Of a stretch of DNA of 43,326 nt, positions 17,301 through 24,526 are shown piece by piece. The stretch spans positions 53,215-96,540 of the forward strand of contig PLMN01000022.1 in NCBI GenBank assembly GCA_003141555.1. Reading direction: 5' to 3'. This DNA comes from Candidatus Aminicenantota bacterium. GTDB taxonomy: Bacteria > Acidobacteriota > Aminicenantia > Aminicenantales > UBA4085. The notes under the pieces were generated by a model that was not told the DNA's origin, did no database searches, and saw only the letters and a list, made by a program, of their open reading frames with translations. Position numbers and translations under genes: made by a program. How positions within the stretch are numbered: position 1 is the stretch's first letter; each line of letters begins with the position of its first letter.

Positions 17301-19316
17301 GAGCACATCGTGGATCGTCTTCCCCCGGTAGAGGACCCGGAGCGTCTCGTCGTTGAAACGGCGGCCGTCGCAGGCGGGGCAGTCGATGTCCACATCACCC
17401 AGGAAATGCATCCCGATCCGGATCAGGCCTGCGCCCTGGCAGGTCTCGCACCGGCCGCCCGCGACGTTGAAGGAAAAGCGGCCCTTCCCCCAGCCGCGGG
17501 AGCGCGAATCCTCGAGCCCGGCGAAGAGGTCCCGGATGCGATCGCTCAACCCGGTATAGGTCGCGGGGTTCGACCGCGGCGTGCGGCCGATCGGCGCCTG
17601 GTCGATCTCGATGACCTTGCCCATCCGCCCCTCGATCCGCAGCCCTTCGGCGTCGGCGGCCGGCCCTTCATCCCCGTCACGGAGCCGCCGGGCCAGGATC
17701 CCGCGGACGAGCGTCGCCTTTCCAGCCCCCGAAACGCCGGTCACGACGTTGAACGCGCCCAGCCGGAACTCGACGTCGATCCCCTTGAGGTTGTGGAGGT
17801 GGGCCCCGCGGATGGCGATCGACCCCCGCCCGGAGCGCCGCTCTCCCGGCGCCGGCGCGGCGATGCGGCGGTCGCCGAGGAGGAAATCGCGCGTGGCGCT
17901 CGCGCCGCGCGACAGGCGGGCGAGGCCCTCGGGGGGGCCGCTGAACAGCACCCGGCCCCCGTTCTCGCCGGCCCCGGGTCCTAAATCGATGAGGTGGTCG
18001 GCGGCCCGCATCACGGCCTCGTCGTGCTCGACGACGACGATCGTGTTCCCCGCCTCGCGCAGCGACTCGAGGACGCCGAGGAGCTTTTCGGTGTCCGCGG
18101 GGTGGAGGCCCATCGTCGGCTCGTCGAGGATGTAGGTCACGCCGCGCAGGCCGCCGGTCACCTGGGCGGCGAGGCGGAGGCGCCGGGCGTCGCCCGCCGA
18201 GAGCGTGTCCGATTCGCGGTCGAGGGCCAGGTGGTCGAGGCCGAGGCGGAGGAGGACCGTTGTCCGCTTCAGGAGGGCGTCGCGGATGGGGAGTCCGGCC
18301 GGCTTCTCGGCGTCGGACGGAACGAGGTCTCTGAAGAAGCGGTCGAGGCGCCCGAGCGGGAAAGCGCTCATGTCCGCGATCGAAAGGCCGCGGAACGTCA
18401 CCTGGAGCGCCTCGGGCCGCAAGCGCCGGCCGCCGCAAGCCCGGCAGGGGAGGGTGCGGGCGAAGCGGAGGATGTTCTTGTTGCGCTTGCCCGTCAAGGT
18501 GGCGTCCATGATGGGCAGGATGCCTTTGTAAAATCCTTCCTGGCGGGGCCGGGGGGTGATCCCTTTCCAGCGCAGCCGCGATTCGAGGGGGTGCTTGCCG
18601 TAGGCGATACGGATCCGATCGCTGCCGTTGAGGACGACGTCCCGCTCGTCGTCGGTCAGGTCCTTCCAGGGGATGTCCACGCTGAAGCCGTGGGCCCGGC
18701 AGACCTGGTCGAGGACGCTCATCGTGACCTGGGAATAGATGATGTAGCCGCTCGGCGTGGTGATGGCCAGGGCGCCCTGGCGGAGCGTTTTCGCGGGATC
18801 GGAGACGAGGAGGGCGGGATCGATCCGGTCCTCGACGCCCAGGCCGCGGCAGGCGGGACAGGCGCCGTGGGGCGAATTAAAGGAAAAAAGGCGCCGCTGC
18901 GGACGGACTCCGGGAGGGGCTTCTCCCAGGCGGGCGTACAGGAGGCGGAGGATGTCGTGGATCTCGGTCAGCGTGCCGACCGTCGAGCGCGGCCCGGCCG
19001 GCGGCGTCGGCCGCCCCAGGGCCATCGCCGGGGATAAGCCGGCGAGGCGGCCGACGTCGGGCCGACGGAGCTTGCCCATGAACTGGCGGGCGTGGGCCGA
19101 GAACGACTCCAGGTAGCGGCGCCGGGCCTCCTGGTAGATCACGTCGAAGGCGAGCGTCGACTTGCCCGAGCCCGAAACGCCGGTGATGACGGTGAGCCGG
19201 TTGTGCGGGATATCGACGTCGACCGCCCGGAGGTTGTTTTCGGATGCTTCGCGGACGACGATGCGCCCGGCCTCGGGATCGAGGGGCGGTCCCGAGGCTG
19301 CGCTACTTGACGACAT
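14361..19316 (-). CDS. Tandem-duplicated UvrA-like ATPase, 1651 aa, lacking UvrB-binding domains
   Basis: A cytoplasmic ABC ATPase built of two complete UvrA-like units (about residues 15-820 and 835-1651), so four ATPase heads. Walker A motifs: GVSGSGKST (46-54), a deviant GVSGAGKAT (about 530), GPSGSGKSS (about 875), GVSGSGKSS (about 1360). Signatures: degenerate LSAGD (about 370), then LSGGEAQR near 711, 1205 and 1537. Walker B is ILEEPTTGL rather than DEP in head 2. UvrA zinc modules are kept (CPACRGLG, CETCQGAG, CPRCKGLG, CETCGGTG). Between LLYARLG (125-131) and LFSFN (143-147) only about 12 residues remain where UvrA1 carries its UvrB-binding domain; unit 2 is the same near 957-970. It is therefore UvrA2-like in each half. 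The start overlaps the TupA stop by 14 nt. DNA damage surveillance or drug tolerance is possible; standard excision with UvrB is not supported. Confidence 0.9.
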   Translation of the reverse strand: MSSSSAASGPPLDPEAGRIVVREASENNLRAVDVDIPHNRLTVITGVSGSGKSTLAFDVIYQEARRRYLESFSAHARQFMGKLRRPDVGRLAGLSPAMALGRPTPPAGPRSTVGTLTEIHDILRLLYARLGEAPPGVRPQRRLFSFNSPHGACPACRGLGVEDRIDPALLVSDPAKTLRQGALAITTPSGYIIYSQVTMSVLDQVCRAHGFSVDIPWKDLTDDERDVVLNGSDRIRIAYGKHPLESRLRWKGITPRPRQEGFYKGILPIMDATLTGKRNKNILRFARTLPCRACGGRRLRPEALQVTFRGLSIADMSAFPLGRLDRFFRDLVPSDAEKPAGLPIRDALLKRTTVLLRLGLDHLALDRESDTLSAGDARRLRLAAQVTGGLRGVTYILDEPTMGLHPADTEKLLGVLESLREAGNTIVVVEHDEAVMRAADHLIDLGPGAGENGGRVLFSGPPEGLARLSRGASATRDFLLGDRRIAAPAPGERRSGRGSIAIRGAHLHNLKGIDVEFRLGAFNVVTGVSGAGKATLVRGILARRLRDGDEGPAADAEGLRIEGRMGKVIEIDQAPIGRTPRSNPATYTGLSDRIRDLFAGLEDSRSRGWGKGRFSFNVAGGRCETCQGAGLIRIGMHFLGDVDIDCPACDGRRFNDETLRVLYRGKTIHDVLEMSVDEAAAFFADLPPLKRILEAMARLGLGYLKLGQSSATLSGGEAQRIRLAAELARPSSGETLYILEEPTTGLHLHDVGVLISSLQALVDKGNTIIAIEHHPDFIKTADRVIDLGPGSGERGGSIVACGPPEEVAAVEGSLTGRALAKALAPAPVVPPEAPRRPRFGAVEEPPIALAGVSTHNLRNLDVRIPFKRLTVVTGPSGSGKSSLVFDTLFAEAQQRFIESFSAYVRGLISKGGRADLAAATGLTPPVAVSRAAAGHHPRSTVGTMTEIYDYYRLLFARAGSTAAGVPERPLRASLFSFNHEQGACPRCKGLGVLTTCDPDKLVTNPGKSLFDGALDGTKTGRYYGEPHGQFLAALRTAADAAGLDLSKPYRDLDEKARRLAMRGSGGRTYEIVWSYRRGKRAGEHRFHGPWKGFAALVDEEYERKHADHRGEALRALMSEGPCPECGGRRLKPAALAVRVLGRTIAELSALTAREAIPFFRDAAAGPGEERVRSVLDAVRGEILRRLELVRDMGLDYLAIDRPSSTLSGGEAQRLRLAGQLGARLTGITYCLDEPTAGLHPRDTEKLVGLLRELTRLGNTVVAVEHDPDVIAAADHVIDMGPGAGRGGGAIVAEGAPRDLAASAASATGRLLADRTPDLPPLPVRPGPGVRIRGARAHNLRGIDVDIPGGGLTAVTGVSGSGKSSLVFDVLLASARAGKPVSCAGIEGLERFAGVIAVDPSPPGGGPLSTPATYLGLFDPVRTIFAAAEEARRRGFGRAHFSYLSREGRCETCGGTGLTRISMDFLADVLTPCEDCGGRRYRPEILEVAVRGKTIADVLDLTASEARSFFPEPRPLAGALAALDEIGLGYLRLGQPLDTLSGGEAQRLKLAAGLMKPAPGPVLYLFDEPTSGLHADDTARLLEIFARLIRDGHTLVAVEHDPRFIARAAAVIDLGPGGGDAGGALVAAGPPAAVAACPGSATGAALRGLLAR

Positions 19317-20142
19317 CGGGGAAGAAAAGCGGGGCGCCGAACTTGTCCTTGCCGTAGTCCCGGATGATGGCCTGCCCCTCGGCGCTCCGGATGAACTCGG
19401 CGAAGCGCGCGGCCAGCTTGACGTTGAGATGGGGGAACTTGACCGGCGAGACGACGATCACGGAGTAGGGATTGAAGAGGTCGGGATCGCCCTCGACCAG
19501 GACGTCCAGGGCGTCGATTTCCCTGCGGTGCGACAGCCACGTGGCCCGGTCGACCAGGGTGTAATAGCCCTTCTCGTTGGCGATGCGGAGCGTGGCCTCC
19601 ATCCCCGTTCCGCTCTCGACGTACCGGCCGGCGGGCGGCTTCGCGCCGGCGGCCCGCCAAACGCGCAGCTCCTTCATGTGCGTCCCGGAATCGTCGCCGC
19701 GCGACACGAAGGCCGTCGTTCCCGCGGCGATCTTCCTGAAGGCCTCGACCGCCTTCAGCCCCCGGGCGCCGGCCGGATCGGCCTTGGGCCCGACGACGAA
19801 GAAATCGTTGTGCATGACGTCGAGCCGCTCCAAGCCGAAACCGTCGGCCACGAACGCCTCCTCGGACTCCCGGTCGTGGACGAGGAGGACGTCGGCGTTC
19901 CCATCCCGGCCGAGGCGCATGGCCTGCCCCGTGCCGACGGCCACGACCCGGACCTGGCAGCCGAACTTCTTCTCGAAGGCGGGGATGAAGACGTCGAAGA
20001 AACCGGAGTCCTGGGTCGAGGTCGTCGAGGCCAGCGTGATCTTGTCGACGGGGGAGGCCGAAGCCTGCGCCCCCGGGCCGGAGATAAGGACAATCAAGGA
20101 GGCCGCCGCGGCGGCCGCACGGAACAATCTTGCGACGGACAT
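19303..20142 (-). CDS. TupA-like tungstate (or related oxyanion) ABC transporter binding protein
   Basis: A 279-aa exported substrate-binding protein with a signal peptide (about residues 1-28, ending near SGPGAQASA). The oxyanion-binding start of the mature protein, LASTTSTQDSGFFDVF, is the TupA-type motif. VGTGQAMRLGRDGNADVLLV and MHNDFFVVGP are further blocks shared with tungstate-binding TupA; molybdate or another oxyanion cannot be excluded. No permease (TupB) or ATPase (TupC) is next to it, so it is an orphan in this window. AAGGAG precedes the ATG. It follows the GH127-like gene by 10 bp and its end overlaps the UvrA-like gene by 14 nt, so all three are probably on one transcript although their functions look unrelated. 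Confidence 0.85.
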   Translation of the reverse strand: MSVARLFRAAAAAASLIVLISGPGAQASASPVDKITLASTTSTQDSGFFDVFIPAFEKKFGCQVRVVAVGTGQAMRLGRDGNADVLLVHDRESEEAFVADGFGLERLDVMHNDFFVVGPKADPAGARGLKAVEAFRKIAAGTTAFVSRGDDSGTHMKELRVWRAAGAKPPAGRYVESGTGMEATLRIANEKGYYTLVDRATWLSHRREIDALDVLVEGDPDLFNPYSVIVVSPVKFPHLNVKLAARFAEFIRSAEGQAIIRDYGKDKFGAPLFFPDVVK

Positions 20143-20152
20143 CTCGATCTCC

Positions 20153-22180
20153 TTACGCTTTGAGCTTCGGAAACTCGGTCACCCGGATCTTTGCGCATCC
20201 GTAAGGAATAAGCGTCAGGTCCTCGAGCGGCTCCTTCGACTCCGCGTCGCCCGGCGCGATCTCGCCCGCCCAGCCGTGGGCCAGCTTCCAGGTCGGGATC
20301 TTGCGGCCCTTGGCCTTGGCCGCGACGCCCGCCCCCTCGGGCGAGAACGGGCTCTCCCCGATGGGCCGCTCCTCGAAGGCGATGCTCTTCTCCGGCGCGG
20401 CTTCGTCGACGACCAGGCCGTAGTTCCAGGGCGTCGAGGGCCGGACTTCGAAATCGCCGTGGGGGAGCTCGCGATGCGGCTTGTCCGCGTTGACCCGGGT
20501 CCAGGTCCCGCCCAGCGCGAGCGAATACACGAGCGGCCCGCGCTCGACGGCGACGGCGCCGTTGTAGCGGCGGCTCGCCCGAGCTTTCATCGGGAATCGG
20601 AGGACGAGCGTGTCGCCGTCCTTCCATTCCCGCTCCGTCCGATAGAACGATCCCGCCCGGAGCGAGACCTCGCTGCCGTGGGGCGGGACGAGCGTCGCGT
20701 CCTCGGCCCAGGCGGGCACGCGGAGGAGGAGCGGGAACCGGGCGGGCTTGTCCGGCCGGACGGTGATCGTCAGGCGGTCGCGGAACGGGTAGTCGGTCTC
20801 GCAGGCCACGCGCACGGCCGTCCCGCGCGCGTCGAACCTGGCTTCGCTCGGCGCATAAGCCGCGGCCGCGAGGCCGCCGTCGGGCGTCTTCATCCACAGA
20901 TGGGCGGCGAACTTGGGCCAGCCTTGGTGCATGTTGGACGTGCAGCAGCCGAAATTCGGCTCGAGACCGAAGAGGTTCGATTCCGGCCCGTTCGTCGTCC
21001 ACATGTGATCGGGGTTGATCGTACACTGGACCTGGTTCACCTGCTGGTCGTACTGGTGCGACCACATATCGGGGGCAAGGGTGGCGGGCAGGGCGTTGAA
21101 CGCGACGCGCTCGAGCCGGTCGGCGTAGGCGGCCTCGCCCGTCAGGGAAACGAGGTGCTCGAGCGAATACATGAATTCGACCACGGCGCAGAGCTCGGTG
21201 CCCTGGACGGGGTTCTTGCCGGCGAGGCACTCGTCGCCCGTGAACATTCCGGTCACCAGGCCGTGGTGGCGGTCGAGGACTTCGAGGATCTTCGCCGGGA
21301 AGGCGCGCTCGTCCTCCCGGCGGGTGAGGCGCCAGGTCAGGGCATAAGCCTTGGGGGCCATGCCCGTGTTGACCACGTGCTTGTCCCATTTCCAGAGGCC
21401 GCGCCGCGGCGTGGGGACGGTCACGTCTTCGCCGCCGTAGAAAGTCCGGTAGTCGAAGCCCTGGGCCTGGAGCTTATGGGCCAGGTCGAGGAGCCAAGCT
21501 TCGCCCGTCTTTTCATAGGCGTAGTAAGTCGGGATGAGGCCTTCGAACCAGCGGAACCTGCCCCAGCCGAAAAGCGGGGTGCGGTCGAGCGCGGCCAGGA
21601 CGGCCTTGAGGTTGGCCGCGACGGCGTCGAGGACCCGCGCGTCGCCCGTTGCCTCGTGGAATTGGACGAGCATCTTGTTCGCCAGCAGGATCGCCCAGAG
21701 GTCGTAGGGCTTGGCGGCCGCGTCGACGGGGTAGGGCGCGTACCAGCCGTCGGCCCTCTGGCTCTTGACGATGTGGTCGATGTAGCCCTTGATCCGCTCC
21801 TTCAGCGGCTTGTCGTCCAGGATCCAGGCCAACGGGATCGCCCCGTCGAGCCAGTACGGGGCGCGCTCCCACCCTTCGGCCGAGCCGCCGAACCACTGGC
21901 TTTGGCCCACGTCGGGCCAGAATTCGTCGAGATGGCCCGTCAGCCCGTCGGCCTGCTGGCGCAGCTGGCGGAGGAGCCAGCCCTTCGGAAGGATGGAGCC
22001 CAGGGGGAGCGGCCGGAATGCCGGCTCCGCAAGTCCCCCGGCCGGCGCCTGGGTGCGGGGTTTCGGACCGCCGGTCACGCGGCGCTTCGCCGGTTCGGAG
22101 TCCGCCCGGCCCGGAGCGGCGATGACGGCGGCGCCGGCGGCCATGCCGGTCAGGAATTCGCGGCGATTCAAGTGGGGCAT
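20153..22180 (-). CDS. GH127-like (DUF1680) glycoside hydrolase, Tat-exported
   Basis: A 675-aa exported enzyme of the beta-L-arabinofuranosidase/DUF1680 group. The leader NRREFLTGMAAGAAVIA has twin arginines (Tat type). The body is an (alpha/alpha)6 barrel, with GTELCAVVEFMYSLEHL (likely catalytic Glu region) and FGCCTSNMHQGWPKF, whose adjacent cysteines match the zinc-binding Cys cluster of characterised GH127. A C-terminal beta-sandwich follows. The start at 22180 is chosen because AAGGAGGAGAAC precedes it and the Tat leader follows; a longer frame to 22477 lacks these. Substrate specificity cannot be fixed: arabinofuranosides are typical, others are known in related families. Confidence 0.82.
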   Translation of the reverse strand: MPHLNRREFLTGMAAGAAVIAAPGRADSEPAKRRVTGGPKPRTQAPAGGLAEPAFRPLPLGSILPKGWLLRQLRQQADGLTGHLDEFWPDVGQSQWFGGSAEGWERAPYWLDGAIPLAWILDDKPLKERIKGYIDHIVKSQRADGWYAPYPVDAAAKPYDLWAILLANKMLVQFHEATGDARVLDAVAANLKAVLAALDRTPLFGWGRFRWFEGLIPTYYAYEKTGEAWLLDLAHKLQAQGFDYRTFYGGEDVTVPTPRRGLWKWDKHVVNTGMAPKAYALTWRLTRREDERAFPAKILEVLDRHHGLVTGMFTGDECLAGKNPVQGTELCAVVEFMYSLEHLVSLTGEAAYADRLERVAFNALPATLAPDMWSHQYDQQVNQVQCTINPDHMWTTNGPESNLFGLEPNFGCCTSNMHQGWPKFAAHLWMKTPDGGLAAAAYAPSEARFDARGTAVRVACETDYPFRDRLTITVRPDKPARFPLLLRVPAWAEDATLVPPHGSEVSLRAGSFYRTEREWKDGDTLVLRFPMKARASRRYNGAVAVERGPLVYSLALGGTWTRVNADKPHRELPHGDFEVRPSTPWNYGLVVDEAAPEKSIAFEERPIGESPFSPEGAGVAAKAKGRKIPTWKLAHGWAGEIAPGDAESKEPLEDLTLIPYGCAKIRVTEFPKLKA

Positions 22181-22256
22181 GTTCTCCTCCTTGGGCAGAA
22201 AATCATTCTGGCACAGGACCGCGGGCAAGGCAAGACGGCGAATCGCGCGGGCCGGG

Positions 22257-23318
22257 CTAGAAGCGTGCGGGGTCCAGGACGACGTGCTTGATCGCCTCGC
22301 GCTTCCACGTGTACGTGACATGGACCGCGCCGTCGGCCGCCTGGATGACGGCGGGATAGGAATATTCGCCCGGCTCGTCCTCCAGGGTGAGGACGGGCGT
22401 CCAGGCTTCGCCGTCCTTGGAAACGGCGACGTTGAGCGGGGTACGAGCGGTTTCCGAATGATTATAGACAAGGACATGGCGGCCGTCGTGGAGCGTCACG
22501 GCGTCCGTGCCTGCGTTGGGATTGGGAAGGGAGGTCAGGCGGACGCCGGTCCAGGTCCGGCCGCCGTCGGCGGAGCGCGCTTCCCAGATGCGCCCCTGCC
22601 GGCTCCGCCCGAGGGCCAGGAGGCCGCCTCCGCGCAGGAAGAGGAGGCTGGGCTGGATGGCGCCGACGGCGGTTCCGTCGTTGATCGCTTCGGTGCGCGT
22701 CCAAGTGAGGCCGAAATCGGAGGTTCGCTCGAAGTGGACGCGCCAGCCCCGGTCTTCCGTGCTCGATCCGCAGAGGATGTCTCCTCCGGGAAGGGCGACG
22801 GGCTTGTTCTTGATCGGGCCCAGGATGCCTTCGGGCAGACGCCGGGCCGGCGACCAGGTGGCGCCTCCGTCCGCGCTGGCCGTCATCATCCCCCACCACT
22901 CGCTCGGACGAAGCCCCACCTTATAAAAGAGAAGAAGGGGGCCGCGGTCGGCTTGAAAGAGGACGGGATTCCAGCAGGGCATGATGGGCGGAAGAGCAGT
23001 ACTCTGGCCCGGAGGGAGGGGCTGCATGCCGTTGGCGACTTCGACCGGCGCGGTCCAAAGCCCTCCCGCCTTCCGGGCGAACCAGATGCCCACGTCCGAA
23101 GCGCCCTCGCGCGTCCCCCCGAACCAGGCGGCGGCGAGCGTCCCGTTCGCGAGTTCGACGATGGTCGAAGCGTGGCACTGGGGGGTGGGCGGCGCGCTGG
23201 GAGGGAAGACAAATTCGGCGGCGACGATGGGGGACGGCGGCCGTCCGGCCGCCGCCGATAGAAGCGCCAAACCCGTGAACGCAGCGATCGTAAAGATCCG
23301 CCGAGGCGATAACCTCAT
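22257..23318 (-). CDS. Exported sialidase-like (BNR/Asp-box) protein
   Basis: A 353-aa protein with a signal peptide (about residues 8-25). It has a beta-propeller pattern with Asp-box motifs SADGGATW, SDFGLTW, SADGGRTW and SKDGEAW, and an N-terminal block CHASTIVELANGTLAAAWFGG typical of the BNR/sialidase-related family in bacterial polysaccharide clusters. The full catalytic set of GH33 sialidase (Arg triad, Tyr/Glu pair) was not verified, so sialic acid is not asserted. It sits 76 bp upstream of the GH127-like gene on the same strand; the two probably act on the same glycan. Confidence 0.75.
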   Translation of the reverse strand: MRLSPRRIFTIAAFTGLALLSAAAGRPPSPIVAAEFVFPPSAPPTPQCHASTIVELANGTLAAAWFGGTREGASDVGIWFARKAGGLWTAPVEVANGMQPLPPGQSTALPPIMPCWNPVLFQADRGPLLLFYKVGLRPSEWWGMMTASADGGATWSPARRLPEGILGPIKNKPVALPGGDILCGSSTEDRGWRVHFERTSDFGLTWTRTEAINDGTAVGAIQPSLLFLRGGGLLALGRSRQGRIWEARSADGGRTWTGVRLTSLPNPNAGTDAVTLHDGRHVLVYNHSETARTPLNVAVSKDGEAWTPVLTLEDEPGEYSYPAVIQAADGAVHVTYTWKREAIKHVVLDPARF

Positions 23319-23326
23319 GCCTCCAC

Positions 23327-23353
23327 ATTATCTTCGGCGCCCCGCTCGGTCAA
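23327..23353 (-). promoter_or_regulatory. Possible promoter for the sialidase-like gene
   Basis: On the minus strand TTGACC (23348-23353), a short 15-bp spacer and GATAAT (23327-23332), ending 9 bp before the ATG at 23318. The spacer is below optimum and the leader would be almost absent. Confidence 0.35.
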
Positions 23354-23373
23354 GGCTGGTTTCCCTCAATCCC

Positions 23374-23402
23374 TTTACAATTCCGGGGCGTTCAGATAAA
23401 AT
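23374..23402 (+). promoter_or_regulatory. Promoter of the bacterioferritin gene
   Basis: TTTACA (23374-23379), an exact 17-bp spacer and TAAAAT (23397-23402), 5 of 6 for each hexamer. The predicted leader to the ATG at 23455 is about 45 nt and carries GGCAGGAGG as ribosome-binding site. Confidence 0.7.
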
Positions 23403-23454
23403 AGTCTTGCGATCCACAAGGTTCGGCGAACGAACAGAAAAGGCAGGAGGCACC

Positions 23455-23919
23455 ATGAAAGGCGATAAAAAACTAATCGATTCCCTGAATTCACTTCTCG
23501 CGGACGAGCTGACGGCCGTCAGCCAGTACATGGTCCATTCCGAGATGTGCGACAACTGGGGCTACGAGAAGCTGCACAAGTTCATCGAGAAGAGGGCCGT
23601 AGACGAGATGAAACACGCCGAGAAGCTCATCGGCCGGATCCTGTTCCTCGAGGGCCTGCCGATCGTCAGCGACCTCAAGAAGATGCACATCGGGGCCGAA
23701 ATCCCGAAGATGATGGCTAACGACCACGAGTCCGAGGAAGGCGCCATCAAATCCTACAATGCGGCCATCAAGCTGGCCGGCGACGTCAAGGATTACGCCA
23801 CGCGGGAAATCCTCGAGGCGATCCTCAAGGATGAGGACGCCCACATCGACGGCATCGAGATGAACCTCGACCAGATCTCCCAGATGGGTCTGGCCGTCTA
23901 CTTGACGACCCAGGTCTGA
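23455..23919 (+). CDS. bfr: Bacterioferritin
   Basis: A 154-aa four-helix iron-storage protein, co-linear with E. coli Bfr from MKGDKKLIDSLNSLLADEL onward. The ferroxidase ligands are in place: Glu18, Glu51, His54, Glu94, Glu127 and His130. Met52, the heme-binding methionine of bacterioferritins, is present in DEMKHA, so this is a heme-type Bfr rather than a plain ferritin. AGGAGG precedes the ATG at 23455, and a longer upstream frame lacks sequence support. It stores iron and detoxifies Fe2+/peroxide. It is a single gene with its own promoter, followed by a 295-bp gap before the iron-sulfur-rich respiratory cluster. Confidence 0.95.
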   Translation: MKGDKKLIDSLNSLLADELTAVSQYMVHSEMCDNWGYEKLHKFIEKRAVDEMKHAEKLIGRILFLEGLPIVSDLKKMHIGAEIPKMMANDHESEEGAIKSYNAAIKLAGDVKDYATREILEAILKDEDAHIDGIEMNLDQISQMGLAVYLTTQV

Positions 23920-23964
23920 CCTCGTTTCTATCTTTTAAGGCGGCCCTGGGGCGGGGCTGGGGCT

Positions 23965-24123
23965 TTGGGGACTGCCTTTCCGGTCCCGTCCGTTTCGGCC
24001 GCCGTCCTTCCCGTTCTGTACTTCGTCCTGCCCTTTTTGATGAATTTCATTGCCGCCGCCGGCCTCGCTCGGGTCTGCAATCGCGAGCGGGTGCTTCCCC
24101 GCTTAAATAAATATTGTTCCTGA
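23965..24123 (+). other. Possible 52-aa single-span membrane peptide in the bfr-sdh gap
   Basis: The 295 bp between bfr and the SDH genes (23920-24214) hold no clear gene. One frame, from TTG 23965 to TGA 24123, would encode 52 aa with a good hydrophobic helix (VLPVLYFVLPFLMNFIAAAG) and then a basic tail (RVCNRERVLPRLNKY). There is no ribosome-binding site better than a G-run, and the stop overlaps the predicted sdh promoter. It may be chance. No family is recognised. Confidence 0.2.
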
Positions 24124-24142
24124 AATATCTCTTTGATATAAT
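24114..24142 (+). promoter_or_regulatory. Promoter of the sdh-Rieske-cytochrome b cluster
   Basis: TTGTTC (24114-24119), a 17-bp spacer and a perfect TATAAT (24137-24142), in an AT-rich island of GC-rich DNA. The leader to the ATG at 24215 is about 65 nt and contains AGAGGGAATG before the start. Confidence 0.7.
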
Positions 24143-24214
24143 CGCGCCGTGTGCGCGTTGACCGTTTCTGAGCCTTCGTCTCCAGTCAATCCTAATCTAT
24201 AGAGGGAATGCCAC

Positions 24215-24523
24215 ATGTTCATATGGGTCTTTCATCGTCTGAGCGGTCTTTTACTGATCCTTCTTCTGGGCCTTAAATTTTTCACCTCGTTTTTCCTGAT
24301 GACCAAGGGCCAGAAACCGGATTGGGCGATCATCCTCCACACCAATCCGCTGACGGACACGTTCCTCATCGTCCTCGGCGTCTACCACGCCTTCTACGGG
24401 CTGAGGACCGTCCTGATCGACCTCGGGCTGCGCAAGGAAAAGCTCCTGTTCTGGATCTTCACTGGCCTCGGCACCGCCACCGCCTCCTCCCTCCTGCTCA
24501 TCTACTTCACCAGGAATTACTGA
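24215..24523 (+). CDS. Succinate dehydrogenase/fumarate reductase membrane anchor, single small subunit
   Basis: A 102-aa integral membrane protein with three predicted helices (about residues 9-28, 46-66 and 78-98). HRLSG at 7-11 matches the SdhC signature of the first helix, and YHAFYGLRTVLIDLG (57-71) carries His58, the likely heme b ligand, followed by the family Arg/Asp pair. It is the only anchor gene: sdhA starts 3 bp after its stop. Classical complexes have either two such subunits or one five-helix subunit of about 200 aa. It would hold SdhAB on the membrane and bind quinone; it may work as a homodimer or with an unlinked partner. Confidence 0.85.
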   Translation: MFIWVFHRLSGLLLILLLGLKFFTSFFLMTKGQKPDWAIILHTNPLTDTFLIVLGVYHAFYGLRTVLIDLGLRKEKLLFWIFTGLGTATASSLLLIYFTRNY

Positions 24524-24526
24524 GCG

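Noticed and set aside
14520-17984. A 1154-codon open frame on the plus strand opposite the UvrA-like gene
   Set aside because: It mirrors a high-GC coding strand. The minus-strand frame has every UvrA motif and the plus frame has none.
22181-22477. An extended start for the GH127-like protein, up to position 22477
   Set aside because: The extra N-terminus overlaps the end of the sialidase-like gene; the start at 22180 has a strong ribosome-binding site and a Tat leader.
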